Shown: positions 10,801 to 22,170 of the stretch, one piece after another
Layout: each line of letters starts with the position of its first letter
How positions within the stretch are numbered: the first letter of the stretch is position 1
Assembly: GCA_007844125.1 (NCBI GenBank)
Contig: CM017563.1
Location: 28,778,356-28,842,355, forward strand
Length of the DNA: 64,000 bases
Origin: Sinonovacula constricta
Lineage: Eukaryota > Mollusca > Bivalvia > Cardiida > Solecurtidae
Direction: 5' to 3'
Program-made: the position numbers and the translations under genes
Notes under the pieces: model-generated
The model's input: the letters and a program-made list of their open reading frames with translations, nothing else
What the model was told of the DNA's origin: nothing
The model's database searches: none

Positions 10801-11620
10801 ACGAATCTACGTTACGTAATACATAAGAGAAATCTTCAAATAGTGTATTTACATAGAGAGAAAATATATGACATCATCGGAAAAGATATCTCTTTTGTGC
10901 ATTTTCTGTAAATAGACAGCAACGATATCTACTTAGAGTTTACATAGTTTAAAAAATAGCTCACTTGCATTTAAATATCATTGATTAAAACGAGTGGAAA
11001 TCCACTGCTTCATGTATCTGAATGACTGAAAGGGCCTGTCAATCAATACCTAAGGAAGGGCCAATTTTGATTAAAAATGGGGGACTCGGTCATGTGCTTA
11101 TCCATTTACTGCTTTGTTACTGTACAAGTTACAATTTCGTTATATGCCGATGTTAAAAATAAGACATAATCATATTTTAATGGTTGTCATTTAATATGTA
11201 TTGTGTATCGATGACAAAACATTAAATGATAGAACAAGTGTTTGTTCTTACCGTTAGAAATATGTGAATTTTACAAAGCGCCTTTCCTAGGAACCATGTA
11301 CCGGTGATGTCAACAATTAAAGCTGATGGTAAAACCAACATAATGACGAGAAGATCGGCAATTGCAAGGTTGAGGATGAACACATTGGTGATAGTCCTCA
11401 TGTTCTTGTTCCGCCAGATTGCAAAACACACCAACGAATTGCCAAGGAGGCCAATAGAGAACGTGAGAGCATACGCCGCAACAAGGACCCATTCTCCCGG
11501 TTCTGGGTATATAGACTTATACAGGCGGTCCACATACTGGTCGGGCGGTTCACATAGTGGGTTATCACCACAATACACGGATACGTTCGTCTCACTGGCG
11601 TTTGAAGTCACGTTTGTCAT
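7658..11620 (-). CDS. Orexin/allatotropin-type neuropeptide receptor (class A GPCR)
   Basis: Five minus-strand exons, 11620-11252, 9672-9303, 8595-8448, 8202-8090 and 7878-7658, join with consistent phases into 406 residues and a stop. It is a seven-pass plasma-membrane receptor expected to signal through G proteins when bound by an amidated neuropeptide. The N-terminus has three sequons (N3, N7, N12). Class A landmarks are N61 in TM1, D89 in TM2 (NLAIAD), C116 paired with C195 in extracellular loop 2, E140-R141-W142 replacing the usual DRY, W166 in TM4, P220 in TM5, CFLP at 285-288 in TM6 and NPVIY at 325-329 in TM7. MRTITNVFILNLAIAD, VSVSVLTLS and RWYAICHPL are hallmarks of vertebrate orexin and insect allatotropin receptors. 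Cysteines 347 and 350 in the tail could be palmitoylated. No defect is visible. A neighbouring peptide-receptor subfamily is the main alternative. Confidence 0.93.
8090..8202 (-). CDS. Receptor exon 4: TM7
   Basis: 113 bp from the acceptor TTTATTCCAG to the donor G|GTAAGC. It encodes extracellular loop 3 and TM7, including HWATFFNSCINPVIYNFMS. The split codon completes an aspartate, giving FMSDKFRKEF across the junction, the expected start of helix 8. Confidence 0.92.
8448..8595 (-). CDS. Receptor exon 3: intracellular loop 3 and TM6
   Basis: 148 bp between the acceptor TATTTGTAG and the donor AG|GTAAGA. It encodes the basic third intracellular loop with EGRKKAAKML and TM6 (LVAVVIVFGLCFLP). 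The final two bases join the first base of the next exon to make arginine 296. Confidence 0.92.
9303..9672 (-). CDS. Receptor exon 2: TM3 to TM5
   Basis: Begins after the acceptor TTTCTTTGTAG in phase 0 and ends phase 1 before GTATAG. It encodes TM3 with VSVSVLTLS and ERWYAICHPL, TM4, the loop cysteine C195 in TSCYP, TM5 (LPLCLMAFTYIHIAW) and the start of intracellular loop 3. Confidence 0.92.
9673..11251 (-). other. Receptor intron 1
   Basis: The largest intron of the receptor gene at 1,579 bp. AT-rich, with no nested gene recognised. The other introns are 9302-8596, 8447-8203 and 8089-7879, and they also hold nothing recognisable. Confidence 0.8.
11252..11620 (-). CDS. Receptor exon 1: N-terminus, TM1, TM2
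   Basis: 123 codons ending in phase 0 at the donor ACG|GTAAGA (intron starts at 11251). It encodes the glycosylated N-terminus, TM1 (about 44-68), TM2 (about 78-101) and the first extracellular loop up to CKIHIFLT at the start of TM3. The ATG at 11618-11620 is the first in this frame after an upstream acceptor. Confidence 0.92.
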
Positions 11621-11868
11621 ATTTCCGTAATAGTTTCTTATTACATGTAACTACAACGTAAAATTCGATAAACAGCTGTTTTCACCGAGACACGGGCTAA
11701 TGGTCGCATTTGTTCCAAGATAATATGAAAACATTGTCACTAACTTTAGGGTAGGACTATTTTTTGCTAATAAAGATCTTTTGTTACTTTAAGCTTTGAA
11801 CACAGTCCTATGCTCATCGTTTCTTGTAGTTGCGTCGCGCGTGGTCTCAAATTCAATAACCCCGGAAT
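11621..11868 (-). other. Probable 5' untranslated exon part of the receptor gene
   Basis: On the minus strand a good acceptor (CTTTTATTTCAG, AG at 11870-11869) lies 248 bp before the start codon, so at least one upstream non-coding exon is likely. The leader contains two short upstream ORFs beginning MSIGLC and MFSYYL, which could damp translation. The upstream exon and promoter were not located. Confidence 0.45.
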
Positions 11869-12625
11869 CTGAAATAAAAGAAATGAAAACACTGTTATAA
11901 GTTAAAAATCATTTTATTTAGTCATTTGATTGCTATATCGAACCTTGGAATCCTGTGAAATTTTCACTGAAACACATCTAAGTGGCAAGTTCAAAAGGAA
12001 GCCGAGCGGTAAGAGACGACTTGTAGCATCTTAGCCCCTCAGCGCGTGAGTAAGAATCTCTATCGGGGTGATAATTATGTCGCCGGAATATGAAAGTTGC
12101 CTCAGAATCATAGTGTTTTGTCGGCCGATAAAACGTCTTATTTATGTACAGTCCCAGTTTTAACATACTGTCATTATTCTCGAATTCGTTTTGAATGATT
12201 TTTGTTAACAAAACGTGACATCTTGTGCAATATATCCATATATGATAGTTTTTATTTAGAAACTAGTGCACATCACGGAGTGAGCGTTGTCTTGAAGTAT
12301 TTTTATTTGATTAGAAAAGGCAGACTACAAGGTTTTTAATGAGATTTTTTTTAAATATTTATATTGTGTTTAAACAGAGATCAATGTATTCTTGCACACA
12401 CCGTTACGTTTGAACCTTTGAGAATCGTTTAAATAGTGAAATTAGTTGTTGGAGAACGAGAATAAAGGTGTTTGATTTACCTGTCTTAAGAACATGAAAT
12501 TGAGAATAATATGTCATCACCGTTCTGTCTTTGTGTACACTCTATTCACGTAACATATTAAACACAAACAATTACCAAACACCGTGTATGAAATAATAGA
12601 AATAAAAAACACTTTTGAAGTTTCT
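11869..12625. other. Upstream flank of receptor gene, no gene recognised
   Basis: Should hold an intron or promoter of the minus-strand receptor. A somewhat GC-richer patch at 11980-12130 has an open frame on the minus strand but no recognisable product. Confidence 0.35.
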
Positions 12626-12664
12626 GAGACGAAGAGAAGGAGAGACAGAGAAAGAGAGATATTT

Positions 12665-12708
<44 letters not shown>

Positions 12709-12783
12709 GGAGAGAGAAAGAGAGAGAGAGAGAGGGAGAGAGAGAGAGGGAGAGAGAGAGAGAGAGAACGAGAGAGAGAGAGG

Positions 12784-12817
<34 letters not shown>

Positions 12818-12841
12818 GAGTTAGAGGGAGAGAGAGAGAGG

Positions 12842-12875
<34 letters not shown>

Positions 12876-12896
12876 AAGGGAGAGAGAGAGGAGAGC
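12626..12896. repeat. GA-rich microsatellite
   Basis: About 270 bp of imperfect (GA)n with AAAG and GGGA interruptions. Long Arg/Glu or Ser/Leu reading frames across it come only from the repeat. Confidence 0.97.
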
Positions 12897-14884
12897 AATG
12901 ATATGCATACTGATTATGTAAACCTGTCTATACAATGTGTTGTCATTCAATGGTTTCATACAAACTATGCGTTTAACACAAACTGTTCAATATAATATGT
13001 ACACAGATGACATCTGGCCTATCAACATGTAATTATACTGTCCCAATATGAAACAATGCGCATTGTCTAAGTGTTGAATGTTTACATATGTGGGGTCACA
13101 TATGCAGTCAAAATGTTTCCCTTTCTTTTTTCCTTTTGCATGAAAACAGCTCGAATGTTATAATCGCAAACTATGTTTAAGAAGTATATCCAATCAACGA
13201 TTTGTGCGGATTATAAAAAAAACATTTTACCTTTCTTTGTTCACATGATGTGCAATGCCATTCCGATATTTATGAAATTCTCGTCTTTCGTATTTAGAAA
13301 ATATTTTATTGCAAATATTTATAAAAAAAGGTTATGTGGCTATCAAGACAAAAAAGTATACGTGCGCGTATAATATTCAAGACTACTAGAAAACACGCTT
13401 AAAAGTTTAAATTGAAATTATTTTTTAGAAAGGATATTTCATTTGTAGTTTGTAAAATAATTGCAAACGTACATATTTCATAAGTTTCTCGATGTTAAAT
13501 GACATCTAAATCTTAAGCCCCAATCCCCAGGGACAAGATATTTATATTTTCCCGGGTATGGCAAAATAAAAACGTTTTCATATTTTCATCCCGATTTCGA
13601 AATACCCTTTCTAAAAAAATACACTTTCCTCATTAAGAAAACATAAGATGCGATAGTTAATTGATGTATTAAATAGTCCCATCCATTTGTTATTGAAAGA
13701 CACTTTAGTCCTAGGTGGGTGCTGGAGGGCTTTCTTAATTCATAATGATTGCTAAGAGTAGTGTTGAGATTAAAATGGAGAGCTTGAAATTGTTACATTG
13801 CGTACACCGTTCATAAAATCTTAAGGTATTAACACTGACATTGCTTAGAATAGTGTGTCATAACACAGATAAGCATGGGCATTGATGGCAATGACAGTAA
13901 CCGACATTTGCCAAAAAAGTATGCGAACGTCTATATATTGTCTTTTTAATAGAATTAGTAAATTTCTATTAGCCAAACTGTCTCACTTTTGTACTTGTGA
14001 ATTGACCACGCAATTGATGTTATCTATTTTCCGCAGGACTAAATAAATCTCGGATTTCTTATCTTCAAACGTCATCTGTTAAACAAATACACACTCGACA
14101 CACCGTTTATAATTCACTATGCTACCACTGCCTTCTAGAAACAATGCGTAGACAGAGTTGAGATTATGCTAGTGAGATCACATCGCTTTCAATGTAAACA
14201 TCTTCACTCAGATTTAAATGTTTTACAAAATGAAAAAAGTCAACAAAATAAAAAAAAAATAACAAATAAAAAAAAGAAAGAAAAAACCCACAAAGGTTTA
14301 TTTATTTCACATTTAAAACTCACATTCCATGAGCAAAACAATATTAATGTTAAATATTATAATCTTGTTCAAATCTCGTTCGTCAGAGCCTATACCAAGC
14401 AATGGCAGTGGATATTTTGTGCTGAAAAACACTTGATCTCTGTCGTGGAGAGTTCTTTCTATAATACGGTAGCAGTATTTAAAACCTGTGACATATAGAC
14501 ACCGGGATTTGTCTACTTTGTTGTCTACTTTAACTGATAATCAGATTTAAGCATATTATGAGATATGGAATGGTAATAAAACATATATTTACATACCATA
14601 AGCATTTGAATAAAGATATATTCATACTACTATCTTCAAGTTACGCCATTCTACTTTGGACACCCTCTGTAAAAACATCGCAAAAAAGTCTGAAGCATGA
14701 CCATCGGAAATAATAATTATAAATGGATTAATGTATTAAACTACAAACCAAGCGGTTATAAAGACTGCACTTTTATCCCATTTATAGTCATCTATATAGA
14801 GTAGACACATTTTGGCTTATGCTTTATACAGGTAATCGGGCCTTGGGTCGCTTCAATATGAAACGTAGTAACATTGAACTGAAC
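12897..14884. other. Intergenic, no gene recognised
   Basis: AT-rich, with A-rich stretches near 14240-14290. Short open frames lack domain features. Confidence 0.4.
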
Positions 14885-15130
14885 TGCTTTTATATCAGTG
14901 CGCATATTGGCATGGAATGCGATCACTCTCAATGATACTAGTTTTTCGTACAAGTTCTTTCCATTTCAGCAATGCACTGAAAGACAAGCTTATCGTGGAA
15001 GGAGATTGGCTTTTAGTTTCTATAGAGAAAGACGATTGTTTTCCATCACTAATTCCGGTAGATAATCTTGAAAGGATCTTGTCCCTCCTCTGTAAACAAA
15101 CATTTATTTGAACAAGGTAATAACAACTGT
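14885..15130 (+). repeat. Interspersed repeat R3, copy 1
   Basis: Aligns with the reverse complement of 44700-44975. The best block is AAAGACGATTGTTTTCC (about 15028-15044) through AATCTTGAAAGGA and on to AACAACTGT at 15120-15129. Both copies keep an open frame with the shared residue pattern KDDCF-SLI-V-NLER, but no known protein is recognised. Family unknown. Confidence 0.65.
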
Positions 15131-18100
15131 TAGCAAACAAATAGCGGCATTATTCCTGTCCAACAGATGCCAGCTAATACGACCAAAAGCCACGGTAATA
15201 TCGGACTTAGATATGTTTGCAGTAAATTGTCGAGCGAAATTATTCACTTATCTTATCTTCAACAGTTTAAGATAATTCAAATTGGTTGAGAAGTAGCTAT
15301 TAGAGAAACGAGAATGCACTAAGAGTATGATAATACAGATTCCTCGCGCTGAAAACATGGAAAAATGTTTGAAGTGAACGCTTTTTCTGGTATTTGATGC
15401 AATGTGCATTTTAAAGCTGTAGGTTTATGCTGTTTTTATTGCTCATATAAAATAGAATATAAGAAACATTGATTCGTAATAATATCCCTCTGTAATAGCA
15501 TCGGCAGATGTTTATACTCACGGTAAGCTCTTAATTATATAAAGGGTCATATTAACTTTTATTACAATCGTTTACATAAAATATCTCATAGAAAAGCATT
15601 AACTGTATTTTAAAAATGGAATACTGCGCACAACGCGTCAAGTAATGAAAAAGAAAAAAAAAAGTACTAAATCAAAAGTATGCAAGTGGCTTCTTGACAG
15701 TGAGTGTACATGCACATTGCCTTAGAAACACAAAAATAACATACAGGTTTTACTTAAAACATCGCTAGCAGTCACGTTTTTTTTCCTTATCCAAAATAGT
15801 TCTAAATGGATTTTCGGTTTTGAACTAAGATTTTCTTTACAAAAAGGTAATTTGTCGACACCATTTTGGAACGATACATATGAAAAAGGAAGAAAATGAC
15901 ATAAATGTAACAAAAACAGAAATAAACGATCATGCATGTTTTTGTAGGGACCTGAAAGCAGTCCAGTGCGCTATTGATTGGTCCATTTTGGACTGCTTTG
16001 TTTAGCATTATTAACCATTGCAACCGTAATAATGTTTATTTCAAAACTTGACATAACCTACATGTACGTTACGGGTTATCAGTTTGTTCTCAATATCACT
16101 ATTACCACGATTCCCCATTGTTCTGGGCAGTGGTCCTTGAAATATATCTGTTTTAAAATGTTTTGTACCCAGACCAATGCTTTACAAAGATATTATGGGT
16201 TAAATAGCTTTAAATACGGCTGTTCAATTTTTCATAATCACATACCTAATTTTAAAACAAATTTTCTTTTAATGATGTGAAAAAAGTCAATAATTTATAA
16301 TTAACTATTTCTTTGTTCGGTGGTAATCAATAATTGTAGTCGGCGCACGAGACAACATTTTTTATTCCAAACGTAAGGAAACGTCTTTGAATTTGAATGT
16401 GAATGCTTTCAGTTTTTTTAGCTGACGCTAGTAGCGTTTACATGTTCATTAAATAAGACGTAGTGCAGATGTATAAACACATGACATTCATTTACTTTTT
16501 TGTAACTCAGACAATTTATTGTTTATACAATGCTAAATAAGTTTATATAATCTACATTGTGTTTGACACAAGTTTTGGATAGCCCTGAAACAGATCGACA
16601 TCTCGCCAGTTAATTTGTTTATGAATTTTAATATATTTACACATACTTTTGTAGTTTTTGTCCAAACTTACAAATATTTGACCTACAAACGCAATTTCAG
16701 ATAAGATGAGCATTAATATAAGAATAAGAATGAGAATGTTATTCGAGAGCGACCTTAATACAATTACTATTCTCTTAAGGTAGAAACATTAAAAACAATA
16801 ACTTCAATGATTTAATAATGAGTAAAGCTTATAACGAATAGTGTTATATCTTCGAGAACGAGATATTTTGGTTAAATGCTTGTGTATGCTGAAAGCCTTT
16901 GACCGGTTTGTCATTTTAAATGCTCCTGAAGTCTTTATATTAAACAAACGCCATTTCCATGACACTAAGCTAAAGTTATTCACCTCAATGCAAGTCAAAC
17001 ATTATTGTCGGACTGTTATCGTCAGCAACAATGTTTTCAATCTAGTTCTATCTTTCCGTATAACTACATATATATATATTAGTTGTTTTTGCAATGTCAA
17101 ATGATTGCCTGATTACACTTACAATACGCACAGTATGTAATTCTCTGAAAACACTTTTTTTCTGGTTGATCGCAATAACAAAATAATATTTACAATAACA
17201 CGGGTTTAAACTATTCTCGTTTTGAGATATGTTTAAGTTTTTAGCGTGTGTTTATAATCACGCGGAAATTGATATTGATGGTTGCTACATGTATTTAGGT
17301 AGGTAAAATATGCTGAAAACAGAACTTTGGGTAGAAAATAGTTCAAAACAAACAGTACATGACACTAAGGAGTGACCCAAGCAAACAAGCAAAAGGGACT
17401 GGCCCTTTATTCGGTCAGACCTTTGACACAAAAGTTTTAGTAAACACCGATTAAAACCTGTCAAAATCATTCCATTATTTTGTTTGATCTTACTGACTGA
17501 ATAATGATCAAATTGGCGACTTCCTGCTAATCCTTGGTAGAGGAAGATCCCAGATATCTGGATATTACCACTGGCGCACGGAAGGTCAGCTGGAAAACCA
17601 TCCGACATGATATTTTGTTCTCGGACCGGGACTCGTATCAAAAGGATATAAACATAAGGGTGTTTATGTATAATTAACCACGAAACATGCCAGTTACAAG
17701 GCTGAGTGGCGCCATTAGATCAAGTGATTAAAACAAAACAAAATCTCCCCGGTTCAAATAGAAACAATAATTTTATTTAATTTTTTGTTGTTGTTTTTTT
17801 CTTCCTGTTTGTATTTTTTATTCTTTTTCATATTCATATCAGTTTCTGAATATTCACGTATAATTTGTTTTTAAACATGATGTTTATACCACAGGCCATT
17901 TCAAACTGTTATGGATAGCGTAGAGCAACAGACTTGTCACAGTTGTTACGACTTTGATATTGGCTTTAACAGTTTCAAGCAAAAATGTCGTTAGGTCTTT
18001 AAATGTTGAAAGGATTAATATACAGACGAATGTATGAATAGTCACATGTTTTTAGAAATTGTTTCATGTTTAAACGATTTAATTGAACACGTGCCTCATA

Positions 18101-18304
18101 TTGATGCAAAAATAAGTCTATGTGTATTTAATCACTGTTTTAGCAAGTGCATAGTACTTTTCGTTTGATACATGTGGTATATTTGTTCAATGAGTTCCTA
18201 GGGTACAATATCGATAGTTACCGTTTTGACTTTCCCTTTTCCGTGCTATATAATACGATATCGTAAACACAGTTTTGTTTTTTAAACCATTATCAAAAGG
18301 CTCT
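15131..18304. other. Intergenic, no gene recognised
   Basis: Mostly AT-rich. A GC-richer block at about 17380-17640 may be an old SINE, since on the minus strand it has a B-box-like GAGTCCCGGTCCGAG. Otherwise nothing was recognised. Confidence 0.35.
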
Positions 18305-18475
18305 TATGGTGGGCGCAACAGTAACGGACTTATAACTCTAGTGACTCCTCGGTGCCTCACCGCATCTCACCGCGCGGGCTCGAGTCTTACTCGTGAGGCG
18401 GTCTTCCAGTTGACAAGCGGTGCGTCGGTGTCTCTAATCCAACGGTAATCCGGGTCTTTTCTCCACAAAAATAAA
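18305..18475 (+). repeat. tRNA-derived SINE-like sequence
   Basis: A GC-rich island in AT-rich DNA. GGCGCAACAGTAACGG resembles an A box and GGGCTCGAGTCTTACTC a B box. They are followed by a pyrimidine-rich body (AATCCGGGTCTTTTCTCCAC) and an A/T-rich tail, a layout like invertebrate tRNA-derived SINEs. The A-to-B spacing fits a long-variable-arm (Ser/Leu) tRNA ancestor at best. No target duplication was confirmed. Confidence 0.4.
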
Positions 18476-19299
18476 TAAATTAATTAAACAAGACAGGACG
18501 TCACTATAATGACAATTGTTATGTCGCTGCAGTGTATTTCTAAAACCGAACCAGTAATAATACGATATCAGAAGTAAGTGCATAGTTCTTGATATTGACA
18601 CGTTAAGTGGCGTAAATCTATTGTAACTTACATACATTTTAAGATAATGTCCGCAGTCGATTTCTTTTCATGAAAACGGTATAATTTTATTTGTAATTTA
18701 AAATTTTGTAATGACATTTGTTGGGAACGTTTTTATATGAAATTAAAATTTGACTCTTGACATTTGTGATTCATTTACAAAAGTGTTGAGGGTTAAACTT
18801 AATGTGAATTCTTTTGTTAATTTAAGCTCGTTTTGTGTTTCGAAACAATTAAACTGCACACACATGATGTAAAGTGAAAATGCTACATATACAATCAACC
18901 ATATCGAATGCCTTTTATAAAACTCCAACAATCAAAACATTACTTATTTTTAATAGTGTTCAATGTTTTGCTGAAAAATTGAATGTCACTTTTTATCAGT
19001 AAACGAATACAAGTCTCTGTATTAAAGAAAATTGAAAATATTGCGTACTAAATAAAACAAGCCATCGCAGTCTATAATATCAAATAAAAAACATTTTCTA
19101 TACTTACAATTTACACAACATCTGTTATCTTCATTCATTTACTAAGTCCACACAGAAAGACTATTTCTAACAAATGGCACTTGAAGACTGAAGCACACTT
19201 CCCGATACATCTCCTTAGTTATCCTTCAGTTATCACTGAGCTGAGGCTGCTGGCGCTATAGGCAGTGAGCTTCGCACAGGAACCTTGATCGAACGGAAA

Positions 19300-19525
19300 T
19301 TGTGAGGCCCAATCCTATACCGTTCTCATTGCTTTCCTAACTACAGCAAATAGGGCGTTGATTAAATCTTATTTTTCGACTCTCGACAAAGGGAACTGGT
19401 CAACTAGGAATGAACTAAACGTAGGATGGGATTGGTTAGTGATGTCATAGAAGGGTTCATATTCCTTCCATAACTAAAGGAAAATGACGTTGATAAAATG
19501 TTGTTTTTCAACTATAAAAACACAA
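19300..19525 (+). repeat. Diverged tandem duplication, about 120-bp unit
   Basis: Two related blocks. One runs from TTCTCATTGCTTTCCTAACT (about 19323) through GGGCGTTGATTAAAT; the other from TTCATATTCCTTCCATAACT (about 19457) through TGACGTTGATAAAAT and ends CAACTATAAAA. They look like an old tandem duplication. Confidence 0.4.
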
Positions 19526-19754
19526 CCCTACGGTCATTTATCAATTTAACAAGTCATAACATAGGCCATGTTATTGCTGACATGTTCAGGAAATAGATAA
19601 ACTTTGTAGTAAGTTGAGAATGATTATTAAGCTTGTCCATTGTCATCGCATGTCATGGAAGCAGTTATAATAAGCACATTTTGGTATGCCTAATGAAGAA
19701 TTTAAATATTTATTTATATACTTACTGATGTGTATATAAATGTGAATATAAAAA

Positions 19755-19858
<104 letters not shown>

Positions 19859-19870
19859 TATATTATATTA

Positions 19871-20232
19871 TTAGATGTAAATATGTACACATTATTAGAT
19901 GTACAGAGTTACGCATTGTTAGATTATACAGGTACACAATATTAGATGTATACAGGTGGGCATAATTTGATGTATAGAGGTGTACATTATCATTATTAGA
20001 TGTATAGATGTATGCAATATTAGATGTACAGAGGTACACAATATAAGATGTATACAGGAACTCATTATTAGATGTCCAGAGGTATGCATTATTTGATGTA
20101 TAAAGGTATATATTATAAGATGTATACAGGAACTCATTATTAGATGTCCAGAGGTATGCATTATTTGATGTATAAAGGTATATATTATAAGATGTATAGA
20201 GGTAGTCATTATTAGATGTATGAAGGTACACA
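19871..20232. repeat. 24-bp minisatellite with 72-bp higher-order unit
   Basis: About 15 degenerate copies of a 24-bp unit of the form ATTAGATGTATACAGGTACA. A block of three units is repeated almost exactly (20045-20116 and 20117-20188, period 72). Because 24 is a multiple of three, the minus strand stays open in two frames (pattern YLYTSNN); this is a by-product of the array and not evidence of a gene. Confidence 0.9.
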
Positions 20233-21574
20233 CGTATAAATGTGAAGATTCAGATCACAGGGGTGTAGTGTTGACGAAATAAATAAATGAAGAAACCGCT
20301 TACTACAGTTGGTAAACTGAACAATTTATACAATTAGATAATTTTGGACTCTTCCGGTCGCGTCCGGTAGCATTTATTAGCACTTATCCAAGATCTAATT
20401 TTAGTTCATCTATAATCAGAGGGACAGTTTTGTGGGTTTAACATAATCGGATGTTAGTGTCAGTGTTGTAGCTGTTGTCTAATGTATAATTTAATTTAAA
20501 AGAGGTGTTTGTTTTGCAGTTGAGAACTTGCCTGCTTTGAAATGCGTTGCGCAATCTTTTTGTATGTGTTGTTGCCATCAGCTCGTTAGGAAACGTATGT
20601 TACAATCAAGAATAATTTCACAGCGATATGACACATACGCACATATACTTTTCAAGTAAGATGACTATATACTTCAGTGAAATTGTACAACTAATAAAGT
20701 AGCCCGCATCTCAAATACTGCTTTTCAAGCTGTTTTAATGTATGTTTATATGCTTTGAAAAATAAGAAAAAAAAGATGTAGGGACCACTTATTATTATAT
20801 TATTATATGCAAGGGAATTAGAATAAAACACCATTACACTGGCTAAACAATACCCTTAATAATCACTCGCACTTCGTGCTGTACAAGTACACATGCACTA
20901 TTTATATTAGATGTAAAATATGTCTCCAATAGGTTTTTGTACGTAATAACATCTGGACAATTTGATGTGTCGTATTTTATGTTGAATGTACATTATTGTG
21001 ACCAGCTTACCCACTGCAATGTTGGCCCTTCAAAGATCGCTCCTCGTTTACGCAAATAAACTATTTTTTTGCGAAATATTTAACTTTAAAGGAGTTGCTT
21101 TGATACGGTGCACTATAGTTTATTTACAAAAAGGATAGGCATAACTTAGATATACCTTAGACATAATTGATGATGAAGTCAATATTAAACAAAATATCCT
21201 AAACTTGGTATTTTATTACTTTTGCTCTGTTAACCTAACATAGTGTTGACCGCGACAATTTTAATACACAATGACTTTTGTAAACGTTAATACTCAATTC
21301 ATATCTTTATAAAAGTATACATACATTCCACATTTCTCCCAATCACAGTATAAACTAATAGTCTACCGTCTTAAGAATATCTACAAAGTGACGGGGGAAT
21401 GGCTAATAAAGATAAGACCAGCTGTCCATTAACATATGCCACTGCCACTGCCTTGGGGGACCTGAAAGTTGTATTGCCCGTATTTTTGTTATCAACACTT
21501 TGGGAGGTCTTTGCTAATTAGGGGCTTACATTGCTCACGGGGATACACGTTTGCAAATCAGAATATGCACACAA
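20233..21574. other. Intergenic, no gene recognised
   Basis: AT-rich with no exon or repeat recognised, apart from a somewhat GC-richer patch at 21390-21550 of unknown nature. Confidence 0.4.
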
Positions 21575-21680
21575 TGTTCCTTATAATGCATTATTGTTAC
21601 GGTTTTTGTATTTATTGAGTACAATTATGCCGACAAAACAAAAAAAAACAAAATTATGACAAGAGCGGTGAATATAATTC
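21575..21680 (+). repeat. Local direct duplication R4, copy 1
   Basis: TACGGTTTTTGTATTTA followed by TGAGTA, ATGCCG and AAAACAAAAAA, repeated about 490 bp downstream at 22060-22170 with moderate divergence. Confidence 0.5.
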
Positions 21681-22059
21681 TTTTCATAAAAATTTGTTTA
21701 AATATTAAGAATAAATCACTTTATTTGCCGAAGTACTTTCGGTTACATGGCCTTTAACAGCAGCGTTTATTTATAATGCATCAAAAGGCCGCTGATAAAT
21801 AAATACATAAATAAATTAACTCTCTCTATATATATATTTGCAGTGTAAGAACTGTGCGAGTGAGTGTATAGTGGATGTCCACGTGCAAAGGCGGCCTCCG
21901 TTGATTTCTTTAAAATAATCTCATTATCACTCATTGAGCCCTATTTATCGGGATGAAAAGAACAGCAAACATAATGAGTATATAATAACACTCACCTTTG
22001 TACTTGAACACCACAAAATATTGTCTTCAAGGTTTTTAAATACGTTTACAGGTACCTGT

Positions 22060-22170
22060 CATGCATGATTCCTAAATGAACATTACAGGATACGGTTTTT
22101 GTATTTACTGAGTAAAGTAATGCCGCCAAAACAAAAAAGGCCAAAATTGAGAGACCATAAATATTCCTTT
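22060..22170 (+). repeat. Local direct duplication R4, copy 2
   Basis: Second copy of the block at 21575-21680. It shares ACGGTTTTTGTATTTA, TGAGTA, TAATGCCG and CAAAACAAAAAA. Confidence 0.5.

Noticed and set aside
11304..11630. Plus-strand 108-codon frame
   Set aside because: Antisense shadow of receptor exon 1.
12584..12959. Arg/Glu- and Ser/Leu-rich open frames
   Set aside because: Produced by the GA repeat; no splice context or domain.
19863..20233. Two overlapping minus-strand frames of 104 and 122 codons with an 8-residue repeat
   Set aside because: The 24-bp minisatellite unit keeps frames open automatically. There is no promoter, signal peptide or conserved domain.
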